Shown here: piece after piece, positions 48,008 to 54,346 of the stretch | How the letters are laid out: every line of letters starts with the position of its first letter | How positions within the stretch are numbered: position 1 is the stretch's first letter | Source of the DNA: Rhodococcus sp. ABRD24 | GTDB lineage: Bacteria > Actinomycetota > Actinomycetes > Mycobacteriales > Mycobacteriaceae | DNA: 64,000 bases | Assembly: GCF_004328705.1 (NCBI RefSeq) | Contig: NZ_CP035319.1 | Coordinates: 558,001 to 622,000, forward strand | Direction: 5' to 3' | Program-made: the position numbers and the translations under genes | Notes under the pieces: model-generated | What the model was told of the DNA's origin: nothing | The model's input: the letters and a program-made list of their open reading frames with translations, nothing else | Database searches by the model: none

Positions 48008-48521
48008 GATGCTGCTGCTCCTTCTCGTCGAGCTGGTTGACGGCGGCGATGAGCTGGTCTTTGGTGTAGCTCTCGGCGTCGGTGGGATCGATTCCGCGAT
48101 CCTTGGCGTATGCGACCCACTTCTCGGTGGTGGCGGTCATTCGTGGTCGGCGGGCCTGCTCGGCTGCCGGCATCGGGGCGGCGGCGCTGGCGTGGGGAAT
48201 TTCCCCAGCCTCCTCGAGGGCCTTTCGGATGCTCCCCACGGTCTTGTGGTCGACACCGATTTCCTCGGCGTGCCGACGGTTCGACAGATGGGGTTCGGCC
48301 TTGAGTGCTTCGGCGATCCGGGCGCGCTTGTCCTCGCGCGAGCCTTCCGCGGCAACCGAGGTCATGACGACCTCGGTTGTCGTCTCAGTGGCTCCGATGG
48401 CGTCCAGCTCCGCGGCGGTGGCTTCGTCGACGTCGATCGTCTGGCCGTGGGTGGCGAGGCGGGGTGTGCCGTCCGGGTCGGTCCAGCGGGCGAGTGCGTG
48501 GGCGACGGTGCGGGTGGGCAT
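48000..48521 (-). CDS. Phage head-module protein with HTH segment
   Basis: A 173-residue protein from ATG 48521. Residues 1-55 (ALARWTDPDGTPRLATHGQT, DVDEATAAELDAIGA) resemble short phage proteins encoded just after the capsid gene. Residues about 75-110 form an HTH-like segment (LSNRRHAEEIGVDHKTVGSI). The C-terminus (WVAYAKDRGIDPTDAESYTK, DQLIAAVNQL) looks like a Rho-N/HeH-type nucleic acid binding helix pair. This combination is unusual. Role unknown: connector, DNA-binding head protein or late regulator. Confidence 0.55.
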   Translation of the reverse strand: MPTRTVAHALARWTDPDGTPRLATHGQTIDVDEATAAELDAIGATETTTEVVMTSVAAEGSREDKRARIAEALKAEPHLSNRRHAEEIGVDHKTVGSIRKALEEAGEIPHASAAAPMPAAEQARRPRMTATTEKWVAYAKDRGIDPTDAESYTKDQLIAAVNQLDEKEQQHHG

Positions 48522-48523
48522 GG

Positions 48524-49408
48524 TCAGCCTGCCAGTCCGGTGAGCTTCTTGACCGCGTAGGGCTTTTCGACGGCGAAGGCGGGGACGGCGTATGCCTGGA
48601 CCCACTTGGATCGGGTGGCGCGGTCGTCGTACGACTCGACGGTCAGCGGGGTCTCGAATCCGACGACACCGGCTTCGGACTTCTTGAGCGCGTACGCGAC
48701 ACCGGGCTGGACGCGCGGGGTGACGAACTTCGAGACGCCGGCGGACTCGAGCATGGCGGCGAGCTTGTCCCCGTAGGCGACGTTCAGGGCGTGCTCCTGA
48801 GTCGGGTGCATCACGAGCAGGTCGTGCACGACACCGAGTTCCTGCATGGTCGCGGCGAGCTGTGCGGCCGACAGGTCAGCGGACGGGCGCTCCGAGTTCG
48901 GGGTCAGATCCGCCTCGGGGCCGACCGTGACCACGTTCGACCAGTTGTGTCCGGCGAGGGTGTTCTCGGCGCCGATGTGCTCCTCGATAGCGGCGAGGGC
49001 GGCGTCGTTGAGCTTGCGGACGATCGTGTTCGTCAGCTGGGTGGTCTGCTGGTCGATGTACGAGACGTCGTTGCGGTTGATCTGCTCGTCGAGGATCTGG
49101 AACTTGCCGCCCCAGTCGTCGACAGTCGCGAGCTTGGGCTCGAGGTCGACGCCTTCGACGACGGCGTACTCGCGGCCGGGGCCGCGCTTCTCGACATCGT
49201 TCGCGGTGTAGAAGTCGCTGGCCTTGATGATCGAGAAGAGGATGCCGCCGCCTTCGACCTTCTGGCCGGAGCTGGTGAAGAACTTGTCGAGAACGAGCTG
49301 AGGGTCGGCAAGCTCGGCGATCCTGTTTCGCAGGATGGTGGGCTGCTGGAGGGCGACGTCGACGGTGAGGCGGCGGCCCTGCAGGTCGGGGAGCAGCGAG
49401 TAGGTCAT
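48524..49408 (-). CDS. Major capsid protein (HK97-fold)
   Basis: A 294-residue protein. The sequence FFTSSGQKVEGGGILFSIIK, KFQILDEQINRNDVSYIDQQ, LNDAALAAIEEHIGAENTLA and VVHDLLVMHPTQEHALNVAY fits actinophage major capsid proteins of the HK97 fold. The C-terminal SKWVQAYAVPAFAVEKPYAV is a typical A-domain end. Its position right after the decoration gene is normal. Length is complete, with no frameshift, so the gene appears functional. Confidence 0.82.
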   Translation of the reverse strand: MTYSLLPDLQGRRLTVDVALQQPTILRNRIAELADPQLVLDKFFTSSGQKVEGGGILFSIIKASDFYTANDVEKRGPGREYAVVEGVDLEPKLATVDDWGGKFQILDEQINRNDVSYIDQQTTQLTNTIVRKLNDAALAAIEEHIGAENTLAGHNWSNVVTVGPEADLTPNSERPSADLSAAQLAATMQELGVVHDLLVMHPTQEHALNVAYGDKLAAMLESAGVSKFVTPRVQPGVAYALKKSEAGVVGFETPLTVESYDDRATRSKWVQAYAVPAFAVEKPYAVKKLTGLAG

Positions 49409-49422
49409 GGTGTGGGTCCTTT

Positions 49423-49794
49423 TCAGAGCAGGGAGATGTGGGCGTCGGAGCCGGGGATGGCGGCGGTGACGGCGTAGCCGACGACGTGGCCGGTGTCGGC
49501 GGTGATGGCCTTACCGTCCGGGCCGACCTCGACTTCGGCGAACGCGGCGATGGAGCCGCCCGCGGTCACCTTCACGACGCGGGAGTGTCCGCGGACGACG
49601 AGCGCGATTGCGTCCTTGGCTGCGTCGTCGGCTGCCACGCCTGCGACGCGGCCGCCGGCAGTGGCGTGGGCGACGGACAGGTTCCCGCTCGAGCTGCGGT
49701 TGCCGCTGATGCGGACGAACCGCTTGGCGGTGATGGCGTCGGTCGCGACGGCGGTGAGGTCGCGGCCGGGGTTGTAGACGTCGATCTGGTTCAT
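49423..49794 (-). CDS. Capsid decoration protein (DUF2190-like)
   Basis: A 123-residue beta-rich, Gly/Ala/Val-rich protein (AITAKRFVRISGNRSSSGNL, GRVAGVAADDAAKDAIALVV, GPDGKAITADTGHVVGYAVT). These features match DUF2190/capsid-stabilising proteins, which sit next to the major capsid gene in many phages. The ATG overlaps the protease stop (ATGA), so the two are translationally coupled. Confidence 0.72.
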   Translation of the reverse strand: MNQIDVYNPGRDLTAVATDAITAKRFVRISGNRSSSGNLSVAHATAGGRVAGVAADDAAKDAIALVVRGHSRVVKVTAGGSIAAFAEVEVGPDGKAITADTGHVVGYAVTAAIPGSDAHISLL

Positions 49795-50417
49795 GGTGTT
49801 TCGCTTTCGGTGAGGGTTGCGAGCAGGTAGTCGGCGGTGCGCCGGCGGCGGCGGGCCGCTGCGACGCGGACGCGGACCCGTTCGCGGGGCGGGAGGGTGT
49901 GCAGCGTGGAGGTGCGCTCGGATGCGTGGACCACGGTGAGGGTGACCGGGGTGCCGGCCGATGCCGCGACGTCGTACAGCTCGCGAACGTCCGACAGCGA
50001 TGTCAGTGCCGGGATACCGGGTTTGGTGACCCCGAGCAGGGCGACAGCGGTCAGTGCGAGCGCGTGGGTGGTGCCATCCGACAGCTCGAGGTCGTGGACC
50101 GCTTCGACGGACCGGTTGGGGTAAGCGGACGCGGCGATCGACGCTAGCCAGGCCGGGACCCCGACCAGATCACCGACGAGAGTGTTGCCGTCATCGCGGA
50201 TCTCGAGATTGTCGACCCACCCGAGTGCAGGTTCACCATCGAACCGCGAATCGATGTGGCCGAGCTTGACGATCGGCTTGGGGACAGAGCCGGAGTCGTG
50301 GGCGGCCTTGGCTGCGGCAAGCAGCTCCGGGGTGACGTTCCATGTGCCGGTGCTGACTTCCCACGTCCCGGTCTTGACGAGCTCGACGCCGGGGATGGTG
50401 CGCAGATCGGCGTTCAT
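49791..50417 (-). CDS. Prohead protease-like protein (N-terminal half of Mu gpI type)
   Basis: A 208-residue protein. VELVKTGTWEVSTGTWNVTP, PKPIVKLGHIDSRFDGEPAL, GDLVGVPAWLASIAASAYPN and THALALTAVALLGVTKPGIP are conserved blocks of Mu gpI-like proteases, including a candidate catalytic His in KLGH and Ser in NRSVEA. The C-terminus (PPRERVRVRVAAARRRRRTA) is basic and differs from phage relatives, where a scaffold follows. The scaffold-like part is separately encoded at 47534-48007. Confidence 0.75.
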   Translation of the reverse strand: MNADLRTIPGVELVKTGTWEVSTGTWNVTPELLAAAKAAHDSGSVPKPIVKLGHIDSRFDGEPALGWVDNLEIRDDGNTLVGDLVGVPAWLASIAASAYPNRSVEAVHDLELSDGTTHALALTAVALLGVTKPGIPALTSLSDVRELYDVAASAGTPVTLTVVHASERTSTLHTLPPRERVRVRVAAARRRRRTADYLLATLTESETP

Positions 50418-50438
50418 CGGCGCACCATCCCCGCGGTG

Positions 50439-50816
50439 TCAGGCTGTGCGAGCGTGGACGGCGTCAGCGGAGACGAGCCAGCGGTTCCCGACGCGGCGGC
50501 CGGGTAGCGTCCCCCGCCGGACGAGATAGCGGACGTTCGCGGGAGAGCACCCGAGAACCTCGGCGGCGGTGATGGTGTCGACGAACTCATGACCCAACAG
50601 TGGCGAACTTGCGGACTGCTCTGCCAGTTTCCTTGCGCTGGCGTCAGTTTGACTTACGCACGCGGCAACAAGGTCCGACTGAATCCGTCGCATCTTCGGT
50701 GTCCACTGCCGACCGGTCTTGATCAGAGCGTCCTCGCAGTAGGCCAGAGCGTCCGCGACGTCCTTCGCGACCTCCGGTGAGAGGTACACGCCGTCGAGGC
50801 GTCTGACGTCAGTCAC
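50439..50816 (-). CDS. HTH-domain protein (excisionase-like C-terminus)
   Basis: A 125-residue protein from GTG 50816, overlapping the upstream stop by eight bases. The C-terminal 45 residues (DTITAAEVLGCSPANVRYLV then RRGTLPGRRVGNRWLVSADA) are a MerR/Xis-like winged HTH. The N-terminal helical part (YLSPEVAKDVADALAYCEDA) is unrecognised. Placed at the head of the capsid module, it could regulate late expression. Confidence 0.65.
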   Translation of the reverse strand: MTDVRRLDGVYLSPEVAKDVADALAYCEDALIKTGRQWTPKMRRIQSDLVAACVSQTDASARKLAEQSASSPLLGHEFVDTITAAEVLGCSPANVRYLVRRGTLPGRRVGNRWLVSADAVHARTA

Positions 50817-51066
50817 CGGACGCCTCGATCCTCGCGTACCCGAGAAGCCGCTCACGCAGATTCCCCACCCTCCCCAACAGGTGGGGAAATTCGTCCGTCA
50901 GCAGAGTCACCACCGCCATCGGCAAGCGGACGATGGAATACTCGCCCTCCTCGAGGGTGTCCATCATGACCGCTCGAATGCCGTCGTCGTTGTCGTCGAG
51001 CATATGCACCACGAGGGCCGCGGCGCGGCGGTGATACTTGGCTTGATCTGGGGTTTCGTCGATCAT
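50809..51066 (-). CDS. Small element protein, unknown
   Basis: An 85-residue acidic helical protein from ATG 51066 with AAGGA seven bases upstream. It contains YHRRAAALVVHMLDDNDDGI and RLPMAVVTLLTDEFPHLLGR. First gene after the internal terminator at 51113-51147, so it probably begins the head transcription unit. No family recognised. Confidence 0.6.
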   Translation of the reverse strand: MIDETPDQAKYHRRAAALVVHMLDDNDDGIRAVMMDTLEEGEYSIVRLPMAVVTLLTDEFPHLLGRVGNLRERLLGYARIEASGD

Positions 51067-51112
51067 CGGGTGTCCTTCCGAGTTGGCTTCGCACGTGAGT
51101 TCCAGGGCTCCG

Positions 51113-51147
51113 TAAAAAAACGCATGACTGGCGGCCAAGGAGTCATG
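51113..51147 (-). terminator. Internal terminator splitting the element's minus-strand genes
   Basis: CATGACT (51123-51129) and AGTCATG (51141-51147) form a stem. On the minus strand it is followed within three bases by seven T residues (A-run 51114-51120). It separates early genes (51180-53613) from the head module (47534-51066). Confidence 0.72.
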
Positions 51148-51179
51148 TGGGGGTGGGGTCGAAAAATTTCGAGGGGGGG

Positions 51180-51428
51180 TCAGCGGCCGGTCTCGGTGGC
51201 GTCGACGAGCCGGTCTGCGAGGTCTCGGGCCTCGTTGGGGCTGAGGCCGTAGGTGTGCCCGCCGATAGTGAGCAGAATCGGCCGGCGGTCTCGCGGGCTT
51301 CGTGTCACGCGTGGGTCGATCGTGCTGGGCTGTACGCGCATTGCGGGCTCCTGGTGGTCGGGGCAGTGCCCGGACGGGTGCCTGGTGAGGTGCCGGCACC
51401 CGTCCAAGTGGCACAGGGTCGGTGTCAT
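51180..51428 (-). CDS. Small protein with Cys/His cluster and LTxxEAxxLA tail
   Basis: An 82-residue protein. The N-terminus is CHLDGCRHLTRHPSGHCPDH, which may bind zinc. The C-terminus IGGHTYGLSPNEARDLADRL shares a pattern with two other element proteins (51425-51772 and 52880-53416). The ATG overlaps the next upstream gene's stop (ATGA). Function unknown. Confidence 0.6.
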   Translation of the reverse strand: MTPTLCHLDGCRHLTRHPSGHCPDHQEPAMRVQPSTIDPRVTRSPRDRRPILLTIGGHTYGLSPNEARDLADRLVDATETGR

Positions 51429-51772
51429 GCGCCGACGGCGTCGATGGTGGCGGCGAGATGGTGCAGGGAGTTCGCGAGTTCGCGTGCGTCGCTGGCGGTC
51501 AGTGACCACGGTCCGAGTTCAATCTGTTCACCGGTGAGGCCGTTGAGAACGTGGGTCGCGGTGACTGTGACGTCCTCGTACTCGTCGTGCACGTCGTGGT
51601 GCAGCTGGATCGTGTGACGGCCGATCAGGAACCGAGGAGCGTCGTCGAAAGTCGGGTGTGCCGCGTCGTCGGGCAGCTCGACCCACGGCGCCGATGCTGC
51701 CCTGGTGTCAAGGGCTTGGTGGTTGGTCGTGATTGTGGTGGTGACGGTGGTCAGGTGTCGCTTGGTGGTCAT
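51425..51772 (-). CDS. Small element protein with SLTxxDARELA tail
   Basis: A 115-residue protein from ATG 51772 with AGAGG eight bases upstream. Residues about 30-75 (PWVELPDDAAHPTFDDAPRF, GRHTIQLHHDVHDEYEDVTV) look beta-rich. The end GPWSLTASDARELANSLHHL matches the shared C-terminal pattern of the element's small proteins. Unknown role. Confidence 0.6.
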   Translation of the reverse strand: MTTKRHLTTVTTTITTNHQALDTRAASAPWVELPDDAAHPTFDDAPRFLIGRHTIQLHHDVHDEYEDVTVTATHVLNGLTGEQIELGPWSLTASDARELANSLHHLAATIDAVGA

Positions 51773-51812
51773 GCTGTGGCCTCTCGGGTGGTGTGGCTGT
51801 TGGTGCGGCGGG

Positions 51813-51983
51813 TCATCGGATGAGTGAGTGGTCGTTGACGTCCGCGGTCTTTCGGAGGTGTGGCCGGCATTGCAGGCATGGGATGGGGCGGCCGTCGAGG
51901 TCTTGGCCGAGCCATCCGGATCGGCACCGTGGGTCGTGTGCCGGTCGGCCCTCGTTCGGCTCATCTCCATATCGATCAGGCAT
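51813..51983 (-). CDS. 56-residue protein with CxxC
   Basis: From ATG 51983 with GAGGAG upstream. It includes DPRCRSGWLGQDLDGRPIPC and LQCRPHLRKT, a possible small zinc knuckle (Cys, Cys-x2-Cys, His). It lies just left of the iteron region. Function unknown. Confidence 0.5.
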   Translation of the reverse strand: MPDRYGDEPNEGRPAHDPRCRSGWLGQDLDGRPIPCLQCRPHLRKTADVNDHSLIR

Positions 51984-52260
51984 GGTTTCTCCTCGCGCGC
52001 ACGTGCGGTCGTGAGTTGCGTTCTCAAGCCGGGGACGGATCTCTGTGGTTGGTAGGTGGTTGGTATAGGTAGGTGGTGTGGCATGGGCGCCACGCAGACT
52101 CGCGCCAAATGCCACGCAGACTTTTCTAAATGCCACGCAGACTTTGAGATTGGGGCTATCTCTACGTGGCATGGATGCCATGCAGAGGTAGGCCTGTGGA
52201 TAACTCTCTGCGTGGCAGCAGTGCCACGCAGACATGTCGCCCCTCTGCGGGACCCGCGCC
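51984..52260. other. Origin-bearing intergenic region of the element
   Basis: About 280 bp. Left part (about 52045-52080) is a GT-rich low-complexity run of GGTTGGTA/GGTAGGTGG units. The right part (52079-52240) holds iterons and a DnaA box. Confidence 0.7.
52079..52240. other. Putative replication origin: iterons plus DnaA box
   Basis: GCCACGCAGACT occurs directly at 52089-52100, 52111-52122 and 52132-52143 (21-22 bp period). GCCACGCAGAC occurs again at 52223-52233, an inverted copy (TCTGCGTGGC) at 52207-52216, and a degenerate copy at 52177-52187. The palindrome TGGCAT-GG-ATGCCA lies at 52167-52180. A perfect DnaA box (TGTGGATAA, complement of TTATCCACA) lies at 52195-52203. Adjacent to the candidate initiator gene, this is the layout of an iteron-controlled origin. 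Confidence 0.72.
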
Positions 52261-52662
52261 TCACGCCATCCCCTCGGCATGGTCCTCATTGGGGTTCAAC
52301 AGCTTCAGCTCGAGCAGGTTCACGGGGAGCGTGAGTCGGTATTCGTTCGCCTGCCCGGTGTATCGATTCCCCTGCTTCGACATCTGCAGGAATCCATTCG
52401 CGACAAGCCAGTTCTTGGCGCGGTTCGTCGATGAGAGCGAGAGCAGACAGACGCGCGACAGACGTGCATCACTGGGATAGACGCGACTGCCATCAGGGTC
52501 CGCGTAGGTAGCCAGCATGACGGCGACGAGTTTGACGGTTGAACCCTTCACTCGATCGGCCTGAATGGCCTCGTCTGAGAGGCGGCGAATGATTCGCTGC
52601 CACTCGAACGTGGCCGCGGGCTGAGGCCCCTCAACCCACTCGTCTACTGGCTGGGCGGTCAT
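52261..52662 (-). CDS. Candidate replication initiator (winged-helix)
   Basis: A 133-residue protein. The region EWQRIIRRLSDEAIQADRVK then VKLVAVMLATYADPDGSRVY and PSDARLSRVCLLSLSSTNRA form a helix-turn-helix of the kind seen at the start of replication initiators and phage replisome organisers (cf. helix-turn-helix 36-type domains). GNRYTGQANEYRLTLPVNLL is a wing-like end. It lies directly beside the iteron/DnaA-box origin. The ribosome site is weak. A primase or helicase domain is absent, so it would need host or helper enzymes. Confidence 0.6.
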   Translation of the reverse strand: MTAQPVDEWVEGPQPAATFEWQRIIRRLSDEAIQADRVKGSTVKLVAVMLATYADPDGSRVYPSDARLSRVCLLSLSSTNRAKNWLVANGFLQMSKQGNRYTGQANEYRLTLPVNLLELKLLNPNEDHAEGMA

Positions 52663-52664
52663 GA

Positions 52665-52769
52665 TCAGTCGCCGCGCCTTTCGGGATCGAAGCGGGCGTA
52701 GTCGGTGAGCAGCCACGCGAGGGACTGCATGACAAGCACTGCGGCGAGGGCGATCTCAAGGGCCGTCAT
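52665..52769 (-). CDS. 34-residue single-pass membrane peptide
   Basis: From ATG 52769 to TGA 52665-52667: MTALEIALAAVLVMQSLAWL followed by LTDYARFDPERRGD. One hydrophobic helix with a charged tail. It ends two bases before the candidate initiator ATG, and starts three bases after the previous small ORF, so the compact coupling supports it. Confidence 0.45.
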   Translation of the reverse strand: MTALEIALAAVLVMQSLAWLLTDYARFDPERRGD

Positions 52770-52772
52770 CAG

Positions 52773-52883
52773 CTAGGCCGCCTTGCCTTTGTCGTGCCCG
52801 AGGTGCTCAAGCAGTTCAGCGAGGACGGTGGAGGCCTTCACCCCGCGGGCGTTGGCGATCAGGATCAACTCTGTGGCGGTCAC
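52773..52883 (-). CDS. 36-residue peptide
   Basis: From GTG 52883 (overlapping the upstream stop as GTGA) to TAG 52773-52775. The product begins VTATELILIANARGVKASTV and ends HDKGKAA; it is amphipathic-helical. Translational coupling is the only support. Confidence 0.4.
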   Translation of the reverse strand: MTATELILIANARGVKASTVLAELLEHLGHDKGKAA

Positions 52884-53416
52884 ACCTGCCCCCCAAGTGC
52901 TTCGCGTGCAGCGGCGACGGCGAGTGTGAGTGTGTACGCCAGTTCTTCGGCTTCGTCGATGGTCAGCCCGTAGTCCGATCCACTGATCAACGCATGCGTG
53001 CCGTTGACAGCTGCCCAGCGTTCGACGTGGATGTAAGGCTCTCGGGCTCCGGCGTGCTGCCTGATATCGACGTACGCGAGAGCGGGCTCGATCTTGCCCT
53101 TGCTATCCGAGACGACGCCGGGGTGCCGGCGCAGGGCTACGGCGGCAGGGGCGGAGAGCATCGTTGCGGACGTGGCAGTCGAACCGACGTAGGTGATCTC
53201 GTCGCACCACGCGGGCTTGCGGTGGTCGGGCACCACGTTGTCGGCGGCGATGCTGTCGATACGGCCGTCCAGAGTGTTCCACTGGGCGAGGGCGGTGATG
53301 TTCGATACAGTCACGGTCGAATCAAGTCCTTCTTGGGTGTTGGTCTGGTTCTCACTGCCCTCGCCCCCGGTGGCCGCCGGGGCGAGGGTCTCTTGCACTG
53401 GAGGTCGGAACGGCAT
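52880..53416 (-). CDS. Element protein with YGLTIDEAEELA tail
   Basis: A 178-residue protein if started at ATG 53416, which overlaps the excisionase stop (ATGA); a GTG at 53314 gives 144 residues. The first 34 residues are low complexity. The body includes RIDSIAADNVVPDHRKPAWC, EPALAYVDIRQHAGAREPYI and the C-terminal SDYGLTIDEAEELAYTLTLA, a pattern shared with two other genes in the element. Unknown role. Confidence 0.6.
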   Translation of the reverse strand: MPFRPPVQETLAPAATGGEGSENQTNTQEGLDSTVTVSNITALAQWNTLDGRIDSIAADNVVPDHRKPAWCDEITYVGSTATSATMLSAPAAVALRRHPGVVSDSKGKIEPALAYVDIRQHAGAREPYIHVERWAAVNGTHALISGSDYGLTIDEAEELAYTLTLAVAAAREALGGQV

Positions 53417-53613
53417 CAGTCGCCGCCGCCGCGAGTTGCTTGGGCGTCTTCCCAGGCGATGAGGTCGCTCATCTTGTAGCGGGCGAATCGGCCGATCTTC
53501 GAGAAACGCGGCCCCTTCCCCTGACTCGCCCACTGGGCCAAGGTTTTGACCGGCAACTTGATTCGACCCGCAACCTCTTCGCGACTCAGCCAGTAGTCCT
53601 CGCTGGTTTGCAT
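53416..53613 (-). CDS. Excisionase-like HTH protein (AlpA/MerR type)
   Basis: A 65-residue protein from ATG 53613 with AGGAG five bases upstream. EDYWLSREEVAGRIKLPVKT, LAQWASQGKGPRFSKIGRFA and YKMSDLIAWEDAQ form a compact winged HTH of the excisionase family. First gene of the early leftward operon and divergent from the repressor. Likely excisionase and/or Cro-like regulator. Confidence 0.75.
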   Translation of the reverse strand: MQTSEDYWLSREEVAGRIKLPVKTLAQWASQGKGPRFSKIGRFARYKMSDLIAWEDAQATRGGGD

Positions 53614-53719
53614 TCGCACTCCTGTGGGTATTTCCACTCATTCCGGCGATTCTGCCGCTGTCTCCACAAACGCTACATCTGCCTGTCGATTTCCACAAGT
53701 TCCCGCTAGGCTGTGGGAT
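53614..53719. promoter_or_regulatory. Divergent control region with TCCACA/TGTGG repeats
   Basis: The 106 bp between excisionase and repressor contain TGTGGG (53623-53628), TTCCAC (53632-53637), TCCACAA (53663-53669), TTCCACAAG (53691-53699) and TGTGGG (53713-53718). These recurring elements are likely repressor operators. TAGGCT (53707-53712) lies seven bases before the repressor ATG, which suggests a leaderless repressor transcript. Confidence 0.6.
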
Positions 53720-54346
53720 ATGACGCAACAGCAGTGGGCCGAAGAACAGGCTCAGCGGATCGCCCAGACTGTGAAAGACCTGCGAGGTAAGCGATCTGGC
53801 CAATGGTTGTCCGACAGGACCGCAGAGGCGGGCCATCGGATCTCACGCAGCACAATCGCCGACCTGGAGTCAGGCCGTCGAAAGTACGTAACGACAGCCG
53901 AGTTGAGCGTGCTCGCCTGGGCCTTGCAGATCCCTCCCATTTCGCTCCTCTATCCAGCACTGCCAGACGGCGAGGTCGAACTCGTGCCGGGCAACCGCGT
54001 CAGTTCGATCACCGCAGCAACCTGGTTCTCCGGGGAAACTACTTTCCAGCCAGACCTGTTCGCATCAGACGGGGAGCCGCTGCCTGAGGACGAACGTCTT
54101 CGTAACCTTGAGCAGGTCCGGGCCGTGGAGGACGGTGCACGGCTGGTCTACCTGTCGCGTGAGCGCATCAAGACGGAATCGGAGATCGACAGGCTGACGC
54201 GAGTCGCCGCCCGGATGCGCACCGCAGGCTCGGACGAAGTCGCCACGCAGATGTTCAGCGAGGTCAACGCCAAGCAGCACTACCTCGACTATTTGAGCCA
54301 GGAGCTCAAGAAGACTCCCGGCGCGGTCGTGAGCGATGGCGGGTAG
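53720..54346 (+). CDS. XRE-family immunity repressor
   Basis: A 208-residue protein. Residues about 8-85 form a lambda-repressor-type HTH (RIAQTVKDLRGKRSGQWLSD, TAEAGHRISRSTIADLESGR), followed by a C-terminal coiled-coil-like part (RERIKTESEIDRLTRVAARM). No ImmA-like or LexA-like protease domain is seen, so induction is not self-cleavage. It overlaps the integrase gene by 11 bases and faces the excisionase operon. Probable maintenance repressor of the integrated state. Confidence 0.8.
   Translation: MTQQQWAEEQAQRIAQTVKDLRGKRSGQWLSDRTAEAGHRISRSTIADLESGRRKYVTTAELSVLAWALQIPPISLLYPALPDGEVELVPGNRVSSITAATWFSGETTFQPDLFASDGEPLPEDERLRNLEQVRAVEDGARLVYLSRERIKTESEIDRLTRVAARMRTAGSDEVATQMFSEVNAKQHYLDYLSQELKKTPGAVVSDGG

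Noticed and set aside
52079..52240. CRISPR array
   Set aside because: Repeats are 11-12 bp with mixed orientation, spacers of about 10 bp and no cas genes; the pattern fits iterons.
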